NCBI GenBank assembly: GCA_027578815.1
Contig: JANBTH010000006.1
Location: 1-64,000 of the forward strand
DNA: 64,000 bases
Reading direction: 5' to 3'
DNA from: Coemansia sp. RSA 1804
Taxonomy: Eukaryota; Kickxellomycota; Kickxellomycetes; Kickxellales; Kickxellaceae
Below, piece after piece: positions 42,701 through 51,486 of this stretch (positions are counted from its first letter, which is position 1; every line of letters starts with the position of its first letter). The notes below the pieces were generated by a model. That model worked only from the letters and a program-made list of their open reading frames with translations. It had not been told where the DNA came from and did no database searches. A program made the position numbers and the translations under genes.

Positions 42701-44698
42701 CAGCGGTGGTACCGGAGTCATCTGTTTTCGCGTAGGATCGACTTGTTGCGCCGTCGTTGCGCCGTGGAGGTCATTGAAAGGGGCTGGATAGAGTATTGCG
42801 AAGCCAAGCGTCAGCGAGAGTACAACGCATGCTCTCGGGTAATACAAGCTTTGGTTCGGGGCAGCGTTGCGCGCGTTCGGTTTAAGCGAATGCGGGAGGC
42901 CAAGTTGCACGCGGATGCCGTTAGGATTAAGGAGGAGGCTGAAGCGTTGCGCAGGGAGGCTGATGCCGAGCGAATGCGTGCAGAAAAGGCGCGCAAGGAT
43001 GCCGAAAACGAGCGCGCCAGGGCTTCTGCACAAGCGGCCAGAGCGAAAGCCCAGGCCATGGCACAGAATCTCAAGCAGCTAGAGCAGGAACAGCAACGGC
43101 AGCTACATCCACAGCAACAACAACAGCAGCAGCAGAGACAGCGGCAGTTACAGCATCCAAGTGATTCAGCAAGTAGACATAATAATGGCGCTGGTCACGC
43201 CAACGGCATCCGTGAAACGCCTGCCCAGTACACTGCCCAGTCTGACGACAACGACAGCTTGCGTACAGGTATTGTGCCACCTGCGCTGCGCACAGACTCT
43301 AATGCAGTGAATGAGGCCTTTGCGCGGTTGACAATGAGCACGTCACCAACAAGCCCAACCGGCCCAAACACACCAATTTCATATCCCGACATTCGCCGGA
43401 TCAGCACGTACTCCAACGAGGCAGCACGCCAGCATGCGGCAGAGGCGCGTGCTAGTCTGCTTGCGGCCGGGGTTGCTGAGCGTAACGCCGAGGCCGAACT
43501 GGCACGAAGCAATTCGTCAAACAACTACAGTGCGTATAGCCCGACAGTCTTCTCGTCTTCGCCTAGAAATACATACGGATATCGTGATGGCTTTGGCAAT
43601 CAGCAGCAGCAGCAGAGTCTCTATATGAGACAGCAGCAGCAGCAGCCGCCTGTTGGATCAGACGGCGGAAGCAGCCATATCAAGAGCGATTCCTTGACCA
43701 TTGGTGACGACATCTATGCGATAATCAACGAGTTTAGCGTAGTTGCGGACGGGCGGTACGGCGAAGTTGATGCCCGATCGCTGAAGAGACGCGAGCTGGG
43801 CAGCACCCCTTCAATATCGCACAACCACCACGGCATGCCGAGTCCTAGTGGCAGCAGCAGCAGACTTGGAAGGAGTCCTGGACAGTCCACATCGCACATC
43901 AATTACCAATACCAGACGAGGTCCGGGAACAGATCAGGCACGCAGTCGCCTGGCATTGTGGCCCGTGACGTTGGCGAAGGCGAGGTAGACACAGCGTGGA
44001 TCCAGGCAGCGCTCAGGACCTCCGGAGACGGCGCGCATGACGAAGCTACGTTTGCTTCCCAGCTGGGACAAAGAGCCAACGGCAACGGCCCCATCGACAG
44101 CAACATTCCTGCGCGCTACAAGCCGTACGCCGTCAACGGCAGCGGCGGCGCGGGTCACAACCAGCTGAGCAAGCGCCAGTCGGTGCTGCAGCGGCCGCCA
44201 GGTACCTCCCGCAATGGCTCGCCAGCACCGTACTACATCACCAATGTTGGGGCGTCGCCAGCACGTGCAAAGGAGGGCAGCAGAAACGACGGCAACGACA
44301 ACGACGAGTATGTGCGCGTGGCAGGCATGGCCTCGGTTGTCTATAAGCGCGAGTCGCACACAAACATGTCGGTCAACTCGACAAAAACAAGTCTGACGGA
44401 TGTTGGCGGACGACATACAGCAGCCAGAGCTCGCGCCTGGGCGGCCCGCCAGAAGGACCGGATGCTGCATGCGTTCTCCGGCGACAGAATGCAGCGCAGA
44501 TCGCAGACGCCATCGTCTTACAGACCGCCCGGCGCCAGCAAGCTGTCGGCTGAAATGCCTAAGTTTGTAGCCAGCCACGAGTCTCTGGAGCCGCCCACAC
44601 ACTTCAAGTTCCACCACCAGACCCAGTCTGCCACAAACGTTGCGGTACCCATGCAGCAGCCATTTGAGCGCCCGCTCTCTTCCGGCAGCACCCATTGA
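39716..44698 (+). CDS. Class V-like unconventional myosin without a DIL cargo domain
   Basis: Actin motor of 1660 residues in one exon, starting at the ATG at 39716 (MPFSIADARTTARALKIL). An SH3-like N-terminal subdomain (KGAKAWFEDTEDAWTKA) is split by a basic/Ser-rich insert of about 70 residues. The motor (about 170-960) has P-loop GESGSGKTTSAKYI, switch I NAKTTRNDNSSRFGKF, switch II DIYGFEHFEHNSFEQF, a long loop 2 rich in Ser/Gly (about 740-815), MHYVRCIKPNE, and converter LTKVFFRAGQW. Four IQ-like motifs follow at about 965-1060, then a short charged helix (about 1060-1125). The remaining ~535 residues are Gln/Ser/Gly-rich and look disordered. The motor is myosin-V-like, but the globular DIL domain that binds cargo in Myo2/MyoV is not visible, which makes it either a derived class V or a lineage-specific class. 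Confidence 0.93.
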   Translation: MPFSIADARTTARALKILEHYTKGAKAWFEDTEDAWTKATLAQRTQDDQLGICRLLFVKEDSGISTTAKLVAQTSPPKSQPAELHAGSAGSATTAKSARSRRMSVRAASPDEFKRIAARGSRLTGGRISSMERVDDSYVIDVVFSELVEPNADAELLPPLCNPPILDCTPDLTTLSYLHEPAVVYNLKRRYEQKQIYTYSGVVLVAMNPFHPMPLYTAEYMARYAKAQSTANDPHLFAIAENAYKGMVNNERNQTIIVYGESGSGKTTSAKYIMRYFAQAHHADTNDKQMTTVESQILATNPVFESFGNAKTTRNDNSSRFGKFLDIKFERRHQKIVGGRIRTFLLERSRVAYQPPTERNYHIFYQLLAGASDELRAKVKIDGDYSSWRAFHYTRQGGEDSGTIQGVNDAEDFAVTDASLGMVGIDSSQRNDIWRTLAGILHLGNVVFSGTESVGSYVDTASETQFVAAAELLGVGEAKLRQWLTKRQIVTRHDHILAKVNKTQALVIRDSIAKFIYSRLFDWILGPINSSLLPTEVDESLTSFVGVLDIYGFEHFEHNSFEQFCINYANEKLQQNFNHHVFKLEQEEYRREQLQNWTFIGFQDNQPCIDLIEGKPIGILSLLDEESRLEQGSDRTFTEKLYRQFDSTAAGAGGGNGLVKKRSNSSSDPQGVDISSYFRKPRFSNTAFTVRHYAHDVTYEGDGFLEKNKDTVPDEILDLLCSSSFDFVSNLANANTRLLSGHQQQSSRDQSSNSPKAPAVIAGADLVSGRSSPVVRGSSPAFGTSTRGFGARGSPNVSSSAGGGAFQRRQAPTLAGVFKRSLAGLMSTLAETEMHYVRCIKPNEAKAAWQFEQAMVISQLRSCGVIETIRISKAGYPSRVPIRTFNSRYAVLLSSSGSTTNTPVGGRLAPGETVDLPPTEEEHALCNLILQTCLPDQAQYQVGLTKVFFRAGQWAIMEKKRSHLFENSAVVIQKHFRGALVRTSYRQMVAAAKRIQRWYRSHLFSRRIDLLRRRCAVEVIERGWIEYCEAKRQREYNACSRVIQALVRGSVARVRFKRMREAKLHADAVRIKEEAEALRREADAERMRAEKARKDAENERARASAQAARAKAQAMAQNLKQLEQEQQRQLHPQQQQQQQQRQRQLQHPSDSASRHNNGAGHANGIRETPAQYTAQSDDNDSLRTGIVPPALRTDSNAVNEAFARLTMSTSPTSPTGPNTPISYPDIRRISTYSNEAARQHAAEARASLLAAGVAERNAEAELARSNSSNNYSAYSPTVFSSSPRNTYGYRDGFGNQQQQQSLYMRQQQQQPPVGSDGGSSHIKSDSLTIGDDIYAIINEFSVVADGRYGEVDARSLKRRELGSTPSISHNHHGMPSPSGSSSRLGRSPGQSTSHINYQYQTRSGNRSGTQSPGIVARDVGEGEVDTAWIQAALRTSGDGAHDEATFASQLGQRANGNGPIDSNIPARYKPYAVNGSGGAGHNQLSKRQSVLQRPPGTSRNGSPAPYYITNVGASPARAKEGSRNDGNDNDEYVRVAGMASVVYKRESHTNMSVNSTKTSLTDVGGRHTAARARAWAARQKDRMLHAFSGDRMQRRSQTPSSYRPPGASKLSAEMPKFVASHESLEPPTHFKFHHQTQSATNVAVPMQQPFERPLSSGSTH

Positions 44699-45093
44699 TT
44701 CCCCTCTTTTCTATTAAATATTTCTGTCTTTTCTTTCCTCTTCCCTTCTTCATTAGCTAGCCTCTGGCTGTTGTTTCTATAATAATTCCACTAGCATTCT
44801 ATCCTTGTGCTGTTGCTGCTTTTCTCTAGATCAAGACTTTGGAGTTTGCTAGCAGAATCTGGGAGCCGACATCACCTGGCCGTCCCCCTAAAGCAATGAA
44901 CACGCTATTTTTGCACCACACCTGCAAACACGCTAAAATGCAGACGAGCCAAAAAAAAATTAAACACAGCAACGGCTATAGCCACTTTATATGCGTAGCA
45001 TCTCTTGTTATCTATCCTTTTTTCTACCAAAGTCCAGGATCTGTTGTTTTTTGCATTACGCGGCGACTGGCGCAATTAATACTATCTAGAGCG
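44699..45093. promoter_or_regulatory. Spacer between myosin and THP1/PCID2
   Basis: 395 bp between co-directional genes. Pyrimidine-rich after the myosin stop. The THP1 frame stays open upstream to 44839 but has no ATG before 45094, apart from two internal Met codons in a Lys/His-rich, unconserved stretch, so I treat it as leader. Confidence 0.4.
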
Positions 45094-46329
45094 ATGGACG
45101 CAGGCTACAACGCTGTCGCCAGCGCATTTGTAAACTCGGTGCAGGAGGGCGTGATGTTTGAGAATGGCGAAGCGCTGGCCAAGCTCTTTGTGTTTGGCGA
45201 AAAGACCATCTCGATCCTCAGCAGCAAACTTCGCGGTGTCTACGACTTTGACCAATATACAGTCATAATGGACAACGCCGTGTTTGCGCAGTTCACAGCT
45301 GCATATCTGGCGTATGTGCGCGACAAGCCATCGGCGGATAGAGAAAGCGGACACAGACTCCTGTGCACGGTGGTTGAGCTTTTCACGGCGGCGATGGCGG
45401 GCACAAGAGGATCGTGGCTGGTTCCTGCTGTGCGCCCAGTCACCGTTGCCTTGTGCATGTCCGCCCAGGCTACATACAGGGAAATGCGCGACCCGGCGGT
45501 GTACGCGCAATCGGCCTCCCTGTTGCTGCGCCTGCTGATCGACCTGCTCAGCGATACCAGCGATCCGCTAGTCTCGTCCAAGCGGCTGGGCTCGCTTGTT
45601 GTTGCCGCGCTTCTTCTCCAGATCTCGCTGCGCACAACCGCTGCACCCGGTGCGTATGCCAGCAAAGCGCTCGAGGTCAAAGCCTTTTGGAAGTCGTCTG
45701 TCTTTTCCCAGCGCGATCGGATAAGCTACAGCTACTGGCTGGGACGCTACTACCTGGTTTGCTACTACGTGGATCTTGCGCGTGCGTACCTGGAGTATGC
45801 GTTCAACCGGTGTCGAAAGAGTCACTTTCACAACAAGCGGGCTATCCTACGCCATTTGATTGCTGCAAACATGATCCGCGGACGGCTGCCCACACGGAGG
45901 CTGCTGGAGAAGTACCAGATGGAGCCAGTCTACCTGTACTTGTCATATCATTTCAGCAAAGGAAACCTTGCTGGGTTCCAGCATGCGCTGATGGCCAACA
46001 TGGACTTTTTCAGGTCGCAGGGGAACTACCTGCTGCTTTTGGAACGCACTGAGATCCTGGTTTATAGAAACGCCTTGGTCCGTCTCTGTCGACTAAACAA
46101 GGGAACCGAGCGTAGCAGTGCCGTCCCGTATAGCGACATACTTGTTACGTTGCGATTGTCGTCGGGTAATGCTGAGCTAGATGTCTTTGAGATGGAGAGC
46201 ATCCTGACCTCGTTAATATCTCAGAAACTCGTGCTTGGATATCTTTTTCACCACCAAAAGGTTCTCAACTTGTCGCGGAAACAGCCGTTCCCGCCGATCT
46301 ACGCCGAAGAGACACTGGCGAGGGTCTAG
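45094..46329 (+). CDS. THP1: TREX-2 complex PCI-domain subunit (Thp1/PCID2)
   Basis: Subunit of TREX-2, which docks active genes and mRNPs at the nuclear pore with Sac3 and Sem1. The start MDAGYNAVASAFVNSVQEG at 45094 gives 411 residues, normal for PCID2. The N-terminal two thirds are helical repeats. The PCI domain is in the C-terminal half: SYWLGRYYLVCYYVDLARAYLEYAFNRC (in pieces), NKRAILRHLIAANMIRGRLP, then SKGNLAGF, YLLLLERTEILVYRN and the end KVLNLSRKQPFPPI, which matches human PCID2 (KLVVSKQNPFPPL). The related CSN12 is possible but less likely. An in-frame Met exists upstream at 44896, but the sequence there is poor. Converges on the CRAL-TRIO gene with 85 bp between stops. Confidence 0.9.
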   Translation: MDAGYNAVASAFVNSVQEGVMFENGEALAKLFVFGEKTISILSSKLRGVYDFDQYTVIMDNAVFAQFTAAYLAYVRDKPSADRESGHRLLCTVVELFTAAMAGTRGSWLVPAVRPVTVALCMSAQATYREMRDPAVYAQSASLLLRLLIDLLSDTSDPLVSSKRLGSLVVAALLLQISLRTTAAPGAYASKALEVKAFWKSSVFSQRDRISYSYWLGRYYLVCYYVDLARAYLEYAFNRCRKSHFHNKRAILRHLIAANMIRGRLPTRRLLEKYQMEPVYLYLSYHFSKGNLAGFQHALMANMDFFRSQGNYLLLLERTEILVYRNALVRLCRLNKGTERSSAVPYSDILVTLRLSSGNAELDVFEMESILTSLISQKLVLGYLFHHQKVLNLSRKQPFPPIYAEETLARV

Positions 46330-46414
46330 TTACTACTGCATCTAATTCTTTGTTATTCTCATTTAATTATATTACGTTGAGAGAAGAAAAGATAAAGTTA
46401 TAGACGATAGTTGT

Positions 46415-47707
46415 TTATTTGCTAAGACGCTCAAAATGGGAGCGAGCACGGATATGCTTGTCAAGCATCTTTGCAGTAGTGTCGAATCTGCTTGCCGCGT
46501 CCTTTCGGGGCCCAGAGGCATAGTCTCCGTCGGCAGACGCACTGTCGGATACCCAGCTCCTGGTTTCCTTGATAAAAGCATCGATCGCCTGCAAAAACCC
46601 GTCCTCTGCACTCTGGCGACCAGCAGCGTCGAACATTGCAGCGTTCTCTTCCCTTGTGGGCGGCTGGTACTTGTACTCAAATGGCAGATCGCCGCCAGCT
46701 TCCTTGATTATCTGGCTGCGGTCGATATACGTTTGCAAGGCGGTTACATCCTTGACAATCTGTGACCGTTTTGCGCTGACAGGGTCAAGGAATCCCTTGA
46801 TGACTCTCCAAATGCCCGAAAACAGCCACGAGTCAACGTAAAGGAGACTGGCGCAAAACATTTGCGGATAGGTCTCTTTGATAATTGCTAGCAGGTTCTT
46901 GATAAAGGCCATATCAACGTTCTCCATCTTGAAACCTGTAAAGTCATACAGAAGCATGGCCCACTCGCCATGTTCACGAGCAAGCCAAGCAATGTTTTCC
47001 AGACAGAACGCAGCAAATCTCTCGACGTCACCGTCGCTGCGCTCGCTGGGCTTGTTCAGTCGGATGCGCACAACAGCCACTGGGTACCCAAACTTGTCAA
47101 ACCCCTTGGACAAAGTCAGACCCTTTTCCATCATCCTGTTGTTCTGTTCCAGATCGCCATACCACATGAGCTTGTCAATGGCCTGCGTTGCTCGCCAGTT
47201 GACCGAAAAGACCAGCCGCTCAAACGCCTGGGTTTCATCCCACAGCGTTGCGCGTAAAAAGTTCAGAAGATACGAATCGGGGTTCCCGTGCAGCATGCAC
47301 GCCTGCCAAAAGACGTGAGAAAAGTACCGGACATTATGGTCGCTCTGGAACAGCGGTCTAAAGCCCATTGGCACGGTCAGATCGCGGTTGCCTTCCAAAT
47401 GAAGCCTGTCGCGCACGGTTTGAGACTTTGGGTTGCCGGCCAACTCCTTGTTTTCCTTGTACCACTTATCAATAGCCTCGGGTGTATCAGGCAATGATTC
47501 CGTGGATACAAAGGCCGTCTGCTTTACGAGATTGCAGGAAACCTTGAGCGGCTTGTCGGCCATCTTGTCAATATGTGCCAGAATCTTGGTCCACAGGTTC
47601 CTTAGTGCATTCTCCTGCTCATGAGTCAGGTTGCCGACGGTGCCATTGGTGGGCTTTTCGCCTTTCTGGTAGATCTCTTGGGCATCAGGAATGTCGACTG
47701 CAGACAT
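46415..47707 (-). CDS. CRAL-TRIO (Sec14-like) lipid-transfer protein
   Basis: Cytosolic lipid-binding protein of the Sec14 superfamily, 430 residues. A helical CRAL-TRIO-N segment (PDSYLLNFLRATLWDETQAF) precedes the CRAL-TRIO fold at about residues 190-330: FGYPVAVVRIRLNKPS, EWAMLLYDFTGFKMENVDM, LLAIIKETYPQMFCASLLYV, then SGIWRVIKGFLDPVSAKRSQ, which is the gate-helix region with the usual hydrophobics. The C-terminal 100 residues are charged and helical. This looks like the fungal Csr1/phosphatidylinositol-transfer subgroup, but I cannot fix the orthologue or ligand. Single exon, starting at the first ATG (MSAVDIPDAQEIYQKGEK). Confidence 0.88.
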   Translation of the reverse strand: MSAVDIPDAQEIYQKGEKPTNGTVGNLTHEQENALRNLWTKILAHIDKMADKPLKVSCNLVKQTAFVSTESLPDTPEAIDKWYKENKELAGNPKSQTVRDRLHLEGNRDLTVPMGFRPLFQSDHNVRYFSHVFWQACMLHGNPDSYLLNFLRATLWDETQAFERLVFSVNWRATQAIDKLMWYGDLEQNNRMMEKGLTLSKGFDKFGYPVAVVRIRLNKPSERSDGDVERFAAFCLENIAWLAREHGEWAMLLYDFTGFKMENVDMAFIKNLLAIIKETYPQMFCASLLYVDSWLFSGIWRVIKGFLDPVSAKRSQIVKDVTALQTYIDRSQIIKEAGGDLPFEYKYQPPTREENAAMFDAAGRQSAEDGFLQAIDAFIKETRSWVSDSASADGDYASGPRKDAASRFDTTAKMLDKHIRARSHFERLSK

Positions 47708-48430
47708 TGTGTAATTCTTGTCTGTTTGCTATGGTAACAAAATATCGGTATAAAGATAACTAGAGATAGAGTTGGATTAGAGTACAATATTCGAAGGATG
47801 CTATTATCTATTATCATCTACATGTCAAAAAAGCAACTATAATATTATAATATCTGTGCAGTGTTCTACCTGTTGGTTATGTTGATTTTAACCAGTATAA
47901 CAATTACCCACCGGAAATCGCGAGTACAAGTCTGAAAAGAAATAATAATAAGGAAGCAAAGGAAACAGAGCGAAAAAGGATTGAGATAATAGCCATCCTT
48001 AGTTCAATACAACCTACTTTTTTATCCCTGTGCACGACAACCAATCTTTTCCATTGCTACTAGGTCTGTGAAGGAACTGGCAAAGCAGTAACATGTGATA
48101 AAGCAATGTAAGAGTATATGAGTGAGCAGACAAACAAACACCCTAGCAAAAGCTGGATTGTCTGAGAAAAAGAGGGATTTTATAATCTTTTCATTCATAT
48201 AGCAATTTTCCTATTTTGGTCATATTATTTTTATAAGGCGGAAATATATGCGGGAATCGCGGAGAAGCCGCAGATACAATTTCGCACTGACCATTTTGTT
48301 CCGGATGATTTTCCTGGTGCTTCAAAACACATACTCTCATTCGTCTGAATGCTCACATTCTTCATAAACAGAGCTATAATTTCAACAATTTACACTTTAC
48401 ACCACGTTTTCTGTAGTTACGATCTATATG
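47708..48430. other. AT-rich spacer with a GC-richer open segment
   Basis: Start of the AT-rich island. Between 48118 and 48348 one plus-strand frame (ATG MSEQTNKHPSKSWIV) is interrupted by TGA at 48163 and then stays open for 60 codons, to the TGA at 48346. The part from 48238 (AEIYAGIAEKPQIQFRTDHF...) is GC-richer than its surroundings. The opposite strand is also open there for about 33 codons. No family recognised; it may be a gene relic or chance. Confidence 0.3.
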
Positions 48431-48533
48431 AATACATAATTCTTTAATCGTTAATTTTTAATATTTTCCGCTTTTGACTTGTAAACAACAAAAAAGGCAC
48501 CACTGTACACAAAGATCTTTTTGGACAGGCACA

Positions 48534-48541
48534 TTACGTCA
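48534..48541. promoter_or_regulatory. CRE/ATF-like site TTACGTCA (copy A)
   Basis: TTACGTCA is the complement of TGACGTAA, the Atf1/CREB bZIP consensus. It is preserved in copy B at 50708-50715, although the flanks have diverged. Binding is inference. Confidence 0.45.
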
Positions 48542-49183
48542 TTTCTGTTTGTGCGGAGTTTCATTTTACGGAGCTTTGTAATATTCTGGATGACTGGAGA
48601 AGATCGGTGTTTCATTTATACGAAGTAAAAGTTACAAAGATTGGGGATGTGCGGCATGTGAACATTTATACTACCATGAGGTGTAGTCTCCTAATTGTAG
48701 CTTGCTCCGATATTATATGGTAAATGCAAATAGAAAGCAAAAAGAGAAAACTAGCCAGCCTTTTTGCTGATTGAAAAAAGAATCACGCAATATACCGCAT
48801 GCACGATTTGTTTTTGTCAGGAGCAAAGTAAGTGGGTTTTACATCGCTTTGTAAAAAACGAAATGCTGCATAAAGTCAAGTATGTGCCAGCTAACGATTT
48901 TGTTGAAAAGCAACAGAATGTACTCCTTTAGTATTTCCAAGTATAATAGAATAAAGCGGTGCTGTCTTTCTTGGTTGTTTTTATTATAGGGTTTTTTGTT
49001 TAATATAATAGTATCATACAAAGGAGTGCAAAATAAGTGACACGTCTACATGTGCAAAGCAAAGTCATTGTATAGACAGGATAATACTGCGTATATCTCT
49101 ACTACACTATTGTTACAAAAGAGAAAAGTTTTCAAGAGGTTAACCATCTTATTACATCAAATGAATGTGTTCAATTGAAGCAA

Positions 49184-49190
49184 TATAAAA
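49184..49190 (+). promoter_or_regulatory. TATA box of copy A small gene
   Basis: TATAAAA lies 136 bases before the ATG at 49320 and is followed by a C/A-rich leader. The same box at the same relative place (51411-51417, 140 bases before the ATG) exists in copy B, which supports a real promoter. Confidence 0.65.
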
Positions 49191-49319
49191 GCAGACCAAT
49201 CCTCCAACACCATCTCAAACACTATCATCATCACCAGCAACAGCAATAGCAAAAACATATTATTCCAACCAAGCCAATAAAATAGCATATATTTTAACCA
49301 GATACAATTTTAAGCTAAC

Positions 49320-49547
49320 ATGTCTTCAGAATCAACAAGAAGCTCGTCCAGTAATAATAATATAAAAGGTGAAACCCTCTATTGCCGCATATGTGCAAAA
49401 TACAAAAATGGTAAGCGCATAGAAATGACTTCAAACCATTCTAACCATGACAAAGATGGCAATCCAATTGGAGACAATTCTACAACTGAAGATAAAAAAT
49501 CAAAAACTAAGAGTAATGATAAGAATAAAAAGCCAAAAAAGAAGTGA
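49320..49547 (+). CDS. Small zinc-finger-like hypothetical protein, copy A (75 aa)
   Basis: I do not recognise a family. The 75-residue frame has a Ser/Asn-rich start (MSSESTRSSSSNNN), then a putative metal site C-X2-C-X14-H-X2-H (LYCRICAKY ... SNHSNH), a turn HDKDGNPIGD, and a strongly basic Lys-rich tail (KNKKPKKK) that could bind nucleic acid or act as a nuclear signal. A TATA box, a C/A-rich leader and a duplicated neighbour with the same Cys/His pattern support expression. The spacing resembles, but does not equal, the classical C2H2 finger. Codon use is AT-rich, unlike the flanking genes. Confidence 0.6.
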   Translation: MSSESTRSSSSNNNIKGETLYCRICAKYKNGKRIEMTSNHSNHDKDGNPIGDNSTTEDKKSKTKSNDKNKKPKKK

Positions 49548-49804
49548 AGCACAACACGAGATTGGTGCTATTAGATGAACAGCATATCATCAGGAATAAC
49601 ATGAACAACACTGCTTATACAGTTGAGTTTATCTTATTTAATACACTTGGACAAACCTAAATCTTATAAATTCAGAGATATGCGTTGCACTAGAGCCAAT
49701 AAAGTCCAATATTTTAGTTTCATGTAATCTACTATCTAGAGACATTGATAGTTGTTAATGCTGCAAACTTAATCTTACTAGCTTTTATTACTATTTTTAT
49801 TACA

Positions 49805-50113
49805 ATGAAAATAAAAATGGTTATTCTCTTGTTTATTCTAAAATCTACTTTGGTAATGTTATTGTTTTCTTCAATTGCCATTAAAATATTCTGCTTGATT
49901 TTATGCTTTTGCATATTGTGATACACAGCTGTTACTAATTTGCTGCAGTGTGTCAAAGAAAATATTATCCGGGAAACCCAAACCAAAGAACAGTATCTTG
50001 AGTTAGCAATAAAAAATTTGTTACTGGAAAAGAATAATATTACTATGCCTGCCTACTACAACATGGTTAAGGTGCGGAAGGCACTCAAAGTGCTGATAAA
50101 CAGTGCACTCTAG
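49805..50113 (+). CDS. Candidate small gene or pseudogene between the duplicated copies
   Basis: One plus-strand frame begins MKIKMVILLFILKSTL (signal-peptide-like), meets TGA at 49919, and continues open for 63 codons to TAG at 50111, with a charged helical part (CVKENIIRETQTKEQY, then LELAIKNLLLEKNN and MVKVRKALKVLINSAL). If an intron runs from GTAATG at 49853 to CTGCAG at 49948 (96 bp, phase 0, with a CTAAT branch-like site before the acceptor), the TGA is removed and a 69-residue secreted or membrane protein results. Otherwise it is a broken gene, or chance. No family recognised. Confidence 0.3.
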
Positions 50114-50606
50114 ATAGATGCAAGTGTGCAACATATAATAAATAATATTAATGAATGTAATAGAGGTTCCATAGCACAGTGCCTGTGCAGCAAAGCAGAT
50201 TAAATATAACATTTATTTTTTACTACTGCTTTTTATGTCTAAAGTTATAGAATATCTTTTATTAAGGCCTGTAATAACGTTAGAATTTTAATTTCTATCT
50301 AATACTAGAAGTGAGACTTTGAGCAAGGGTGGACTAGATTGTAATTTATAAGTGACTTGTAATAAATGTGACGTTTGAATCAGTAAAAAACTATTGAAAA
50401 CAGCCTAAGAAAAGACATTACTTTATTTTTATAGTCCGATGACTCGGTTTTAATTAATGATCGTCTGCCTATTGTATTTCTATTGATACAACCAAACATC
50501 CCTATTACGACCTATTGCTGCTACATAAAAAAACTGGACAAACATATTAATTAAGACAGATATATCAACTAAGCTGGAATCGGTTGACTTGGATTATGTG
50601 GATTAC
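50114..50606. other. AT-rich spacer
   Basis: About 490 bp between the candidate gene and copy B. I see no coding sequence, RNA gene or repeat in it. Confidence 0.4.
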
Positions 50607-50707
50607 ATTGTATAATTCTTTAATCCCTAATTTTTCAATTTTTCATTGTTGACTTATGTGTAACAAAAAGCATTACTGTACAGAAATATCTTTTTGAAAA
50701 GGCCGCA

Positions 50708-50715
50708 TTACGTCA
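50708..50715. promoter_or_regulatory. CRE/ATF-like site TTACGTCA (copy B)
   Basis: Same octamer as at 48534-48541, in the same relative position of the duplicated unit. Confidence 0.45.
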
Positions 50716-51410
50716 GTGTTATTTGTGCCAAATTTTATTTTACGATGCTTTATAATATTTTGGATGGGGCGGAAGAGATCGGTGCTTTCTTTACATGTAA
50801 TATGTTTCAAAATGTCGGAGAATAAAAAAATAAATGAACAAACAACTGCGGTTATTGCTTTCAAAGATTAGGGATGTGAAGCATGTGTATTTCTATTGCT
50901 ATTAAATGTAATCTTTTTATTGTATCTTGCTTTTATCATTAAATGCTAAATTAAAAGAAAAATAAAAAGAAAAACAATCTATCTTTTTTTCACATTGGGA
51001 AATGAATTATGTAAAAAAAACACTACATGTATCATTTGTTTTGTCATCAGAAGCAGAGTAAATGTATTTTACATGACTTTGTAAAAACGAAATGTCGCAT
51101 AAATTCAAACATATGCCAACTAACAATTATGTTGAAAACAAGGGGTGCTTCCCAAATATTTCTAAACATGATAGCAAAAAGCGATGCTGTCTTTTTTGGC
51201 CGTTTTAATTATATATGTTTGTTTAATATACAAATAACATACAAAGAAGTGCAGATAAGTGGCATGTATACATGTGTAAAGTAAAGTCATTGTACAAACA
51301 GTACAACACTACTTGTGTCACCACTACACTATTGTTACAAAAGAGGAAAAAGAAAGATATCGAGAGGCCAAACATTCTATTACATGGATGGATGTGTTCA
51401 ATCGAGGCAA

Positions 51411-51417
51411 TATAAAA
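51411..51417 (+). promoter_or_regulatory. TATA box of copy B small gene
   Basis: TATAAAA in the context GGCAATATAAAAG, 140 bases before the ATG at 51551. Matches the box of copy A. Confidence 0.6.
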
Positions 51418-51450
51418 GAAGATCGATCTTCCGTCAACACCATCTCAAAT

Positions 51451-51486
51451 AACACCAACAACACCAACAACACCAACAACACCAAC
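51451..51486 (+). repeat. Four copies of AACACCAAC
   Basis: A perfect 9-bp tandem repeat in the leader of the copy B gene. Copy A has only the single corresponding AACACCATC segment, so the repeat expanded after duplication. Confidence 0.9.

Larger units (their letters stand above)
48431..49627. repeat. Diverged tandem duplication, copy A
   Basis: About 1.2 kb that aligns by eye, with small gaps, to copy B at 50607-51840 (offset about 2.18-2.23 kb). Matching landmarks, in order: ATAATTCTTTAAT at the left end; TTACGTCA; GATCGGTG; TTTGTAAAAA-CGAAATG; AAAGTCATTGTA; CTACACTATTGTTACAAAAG; GTGTTCAAT; the TATAAAA box; AACACCATCTCAAA; the small coding frame; TTGGTG-TATTA; CTTATAC; and GTTGAG. Non-coding parts appear as similar as the coding part. 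Confidence 0.85.

Noticed and set aside
44839..45093. Upstream extension of THP1 reading frame
   Set aside because: It begins at a TTG. The internal Met codons lie in an unconserved Lys/His-rich stretch, and family alignment starts near MDAGYNAVAS.
49919..49921. TGA read as a sense codon in the AT-rich island
   Set aside because: Known genes here use TGA as a stop (MDH, STE11, UGA2) and TGG for Trp. Intron removal or gene decay explains the interrupted frames better than recoding.
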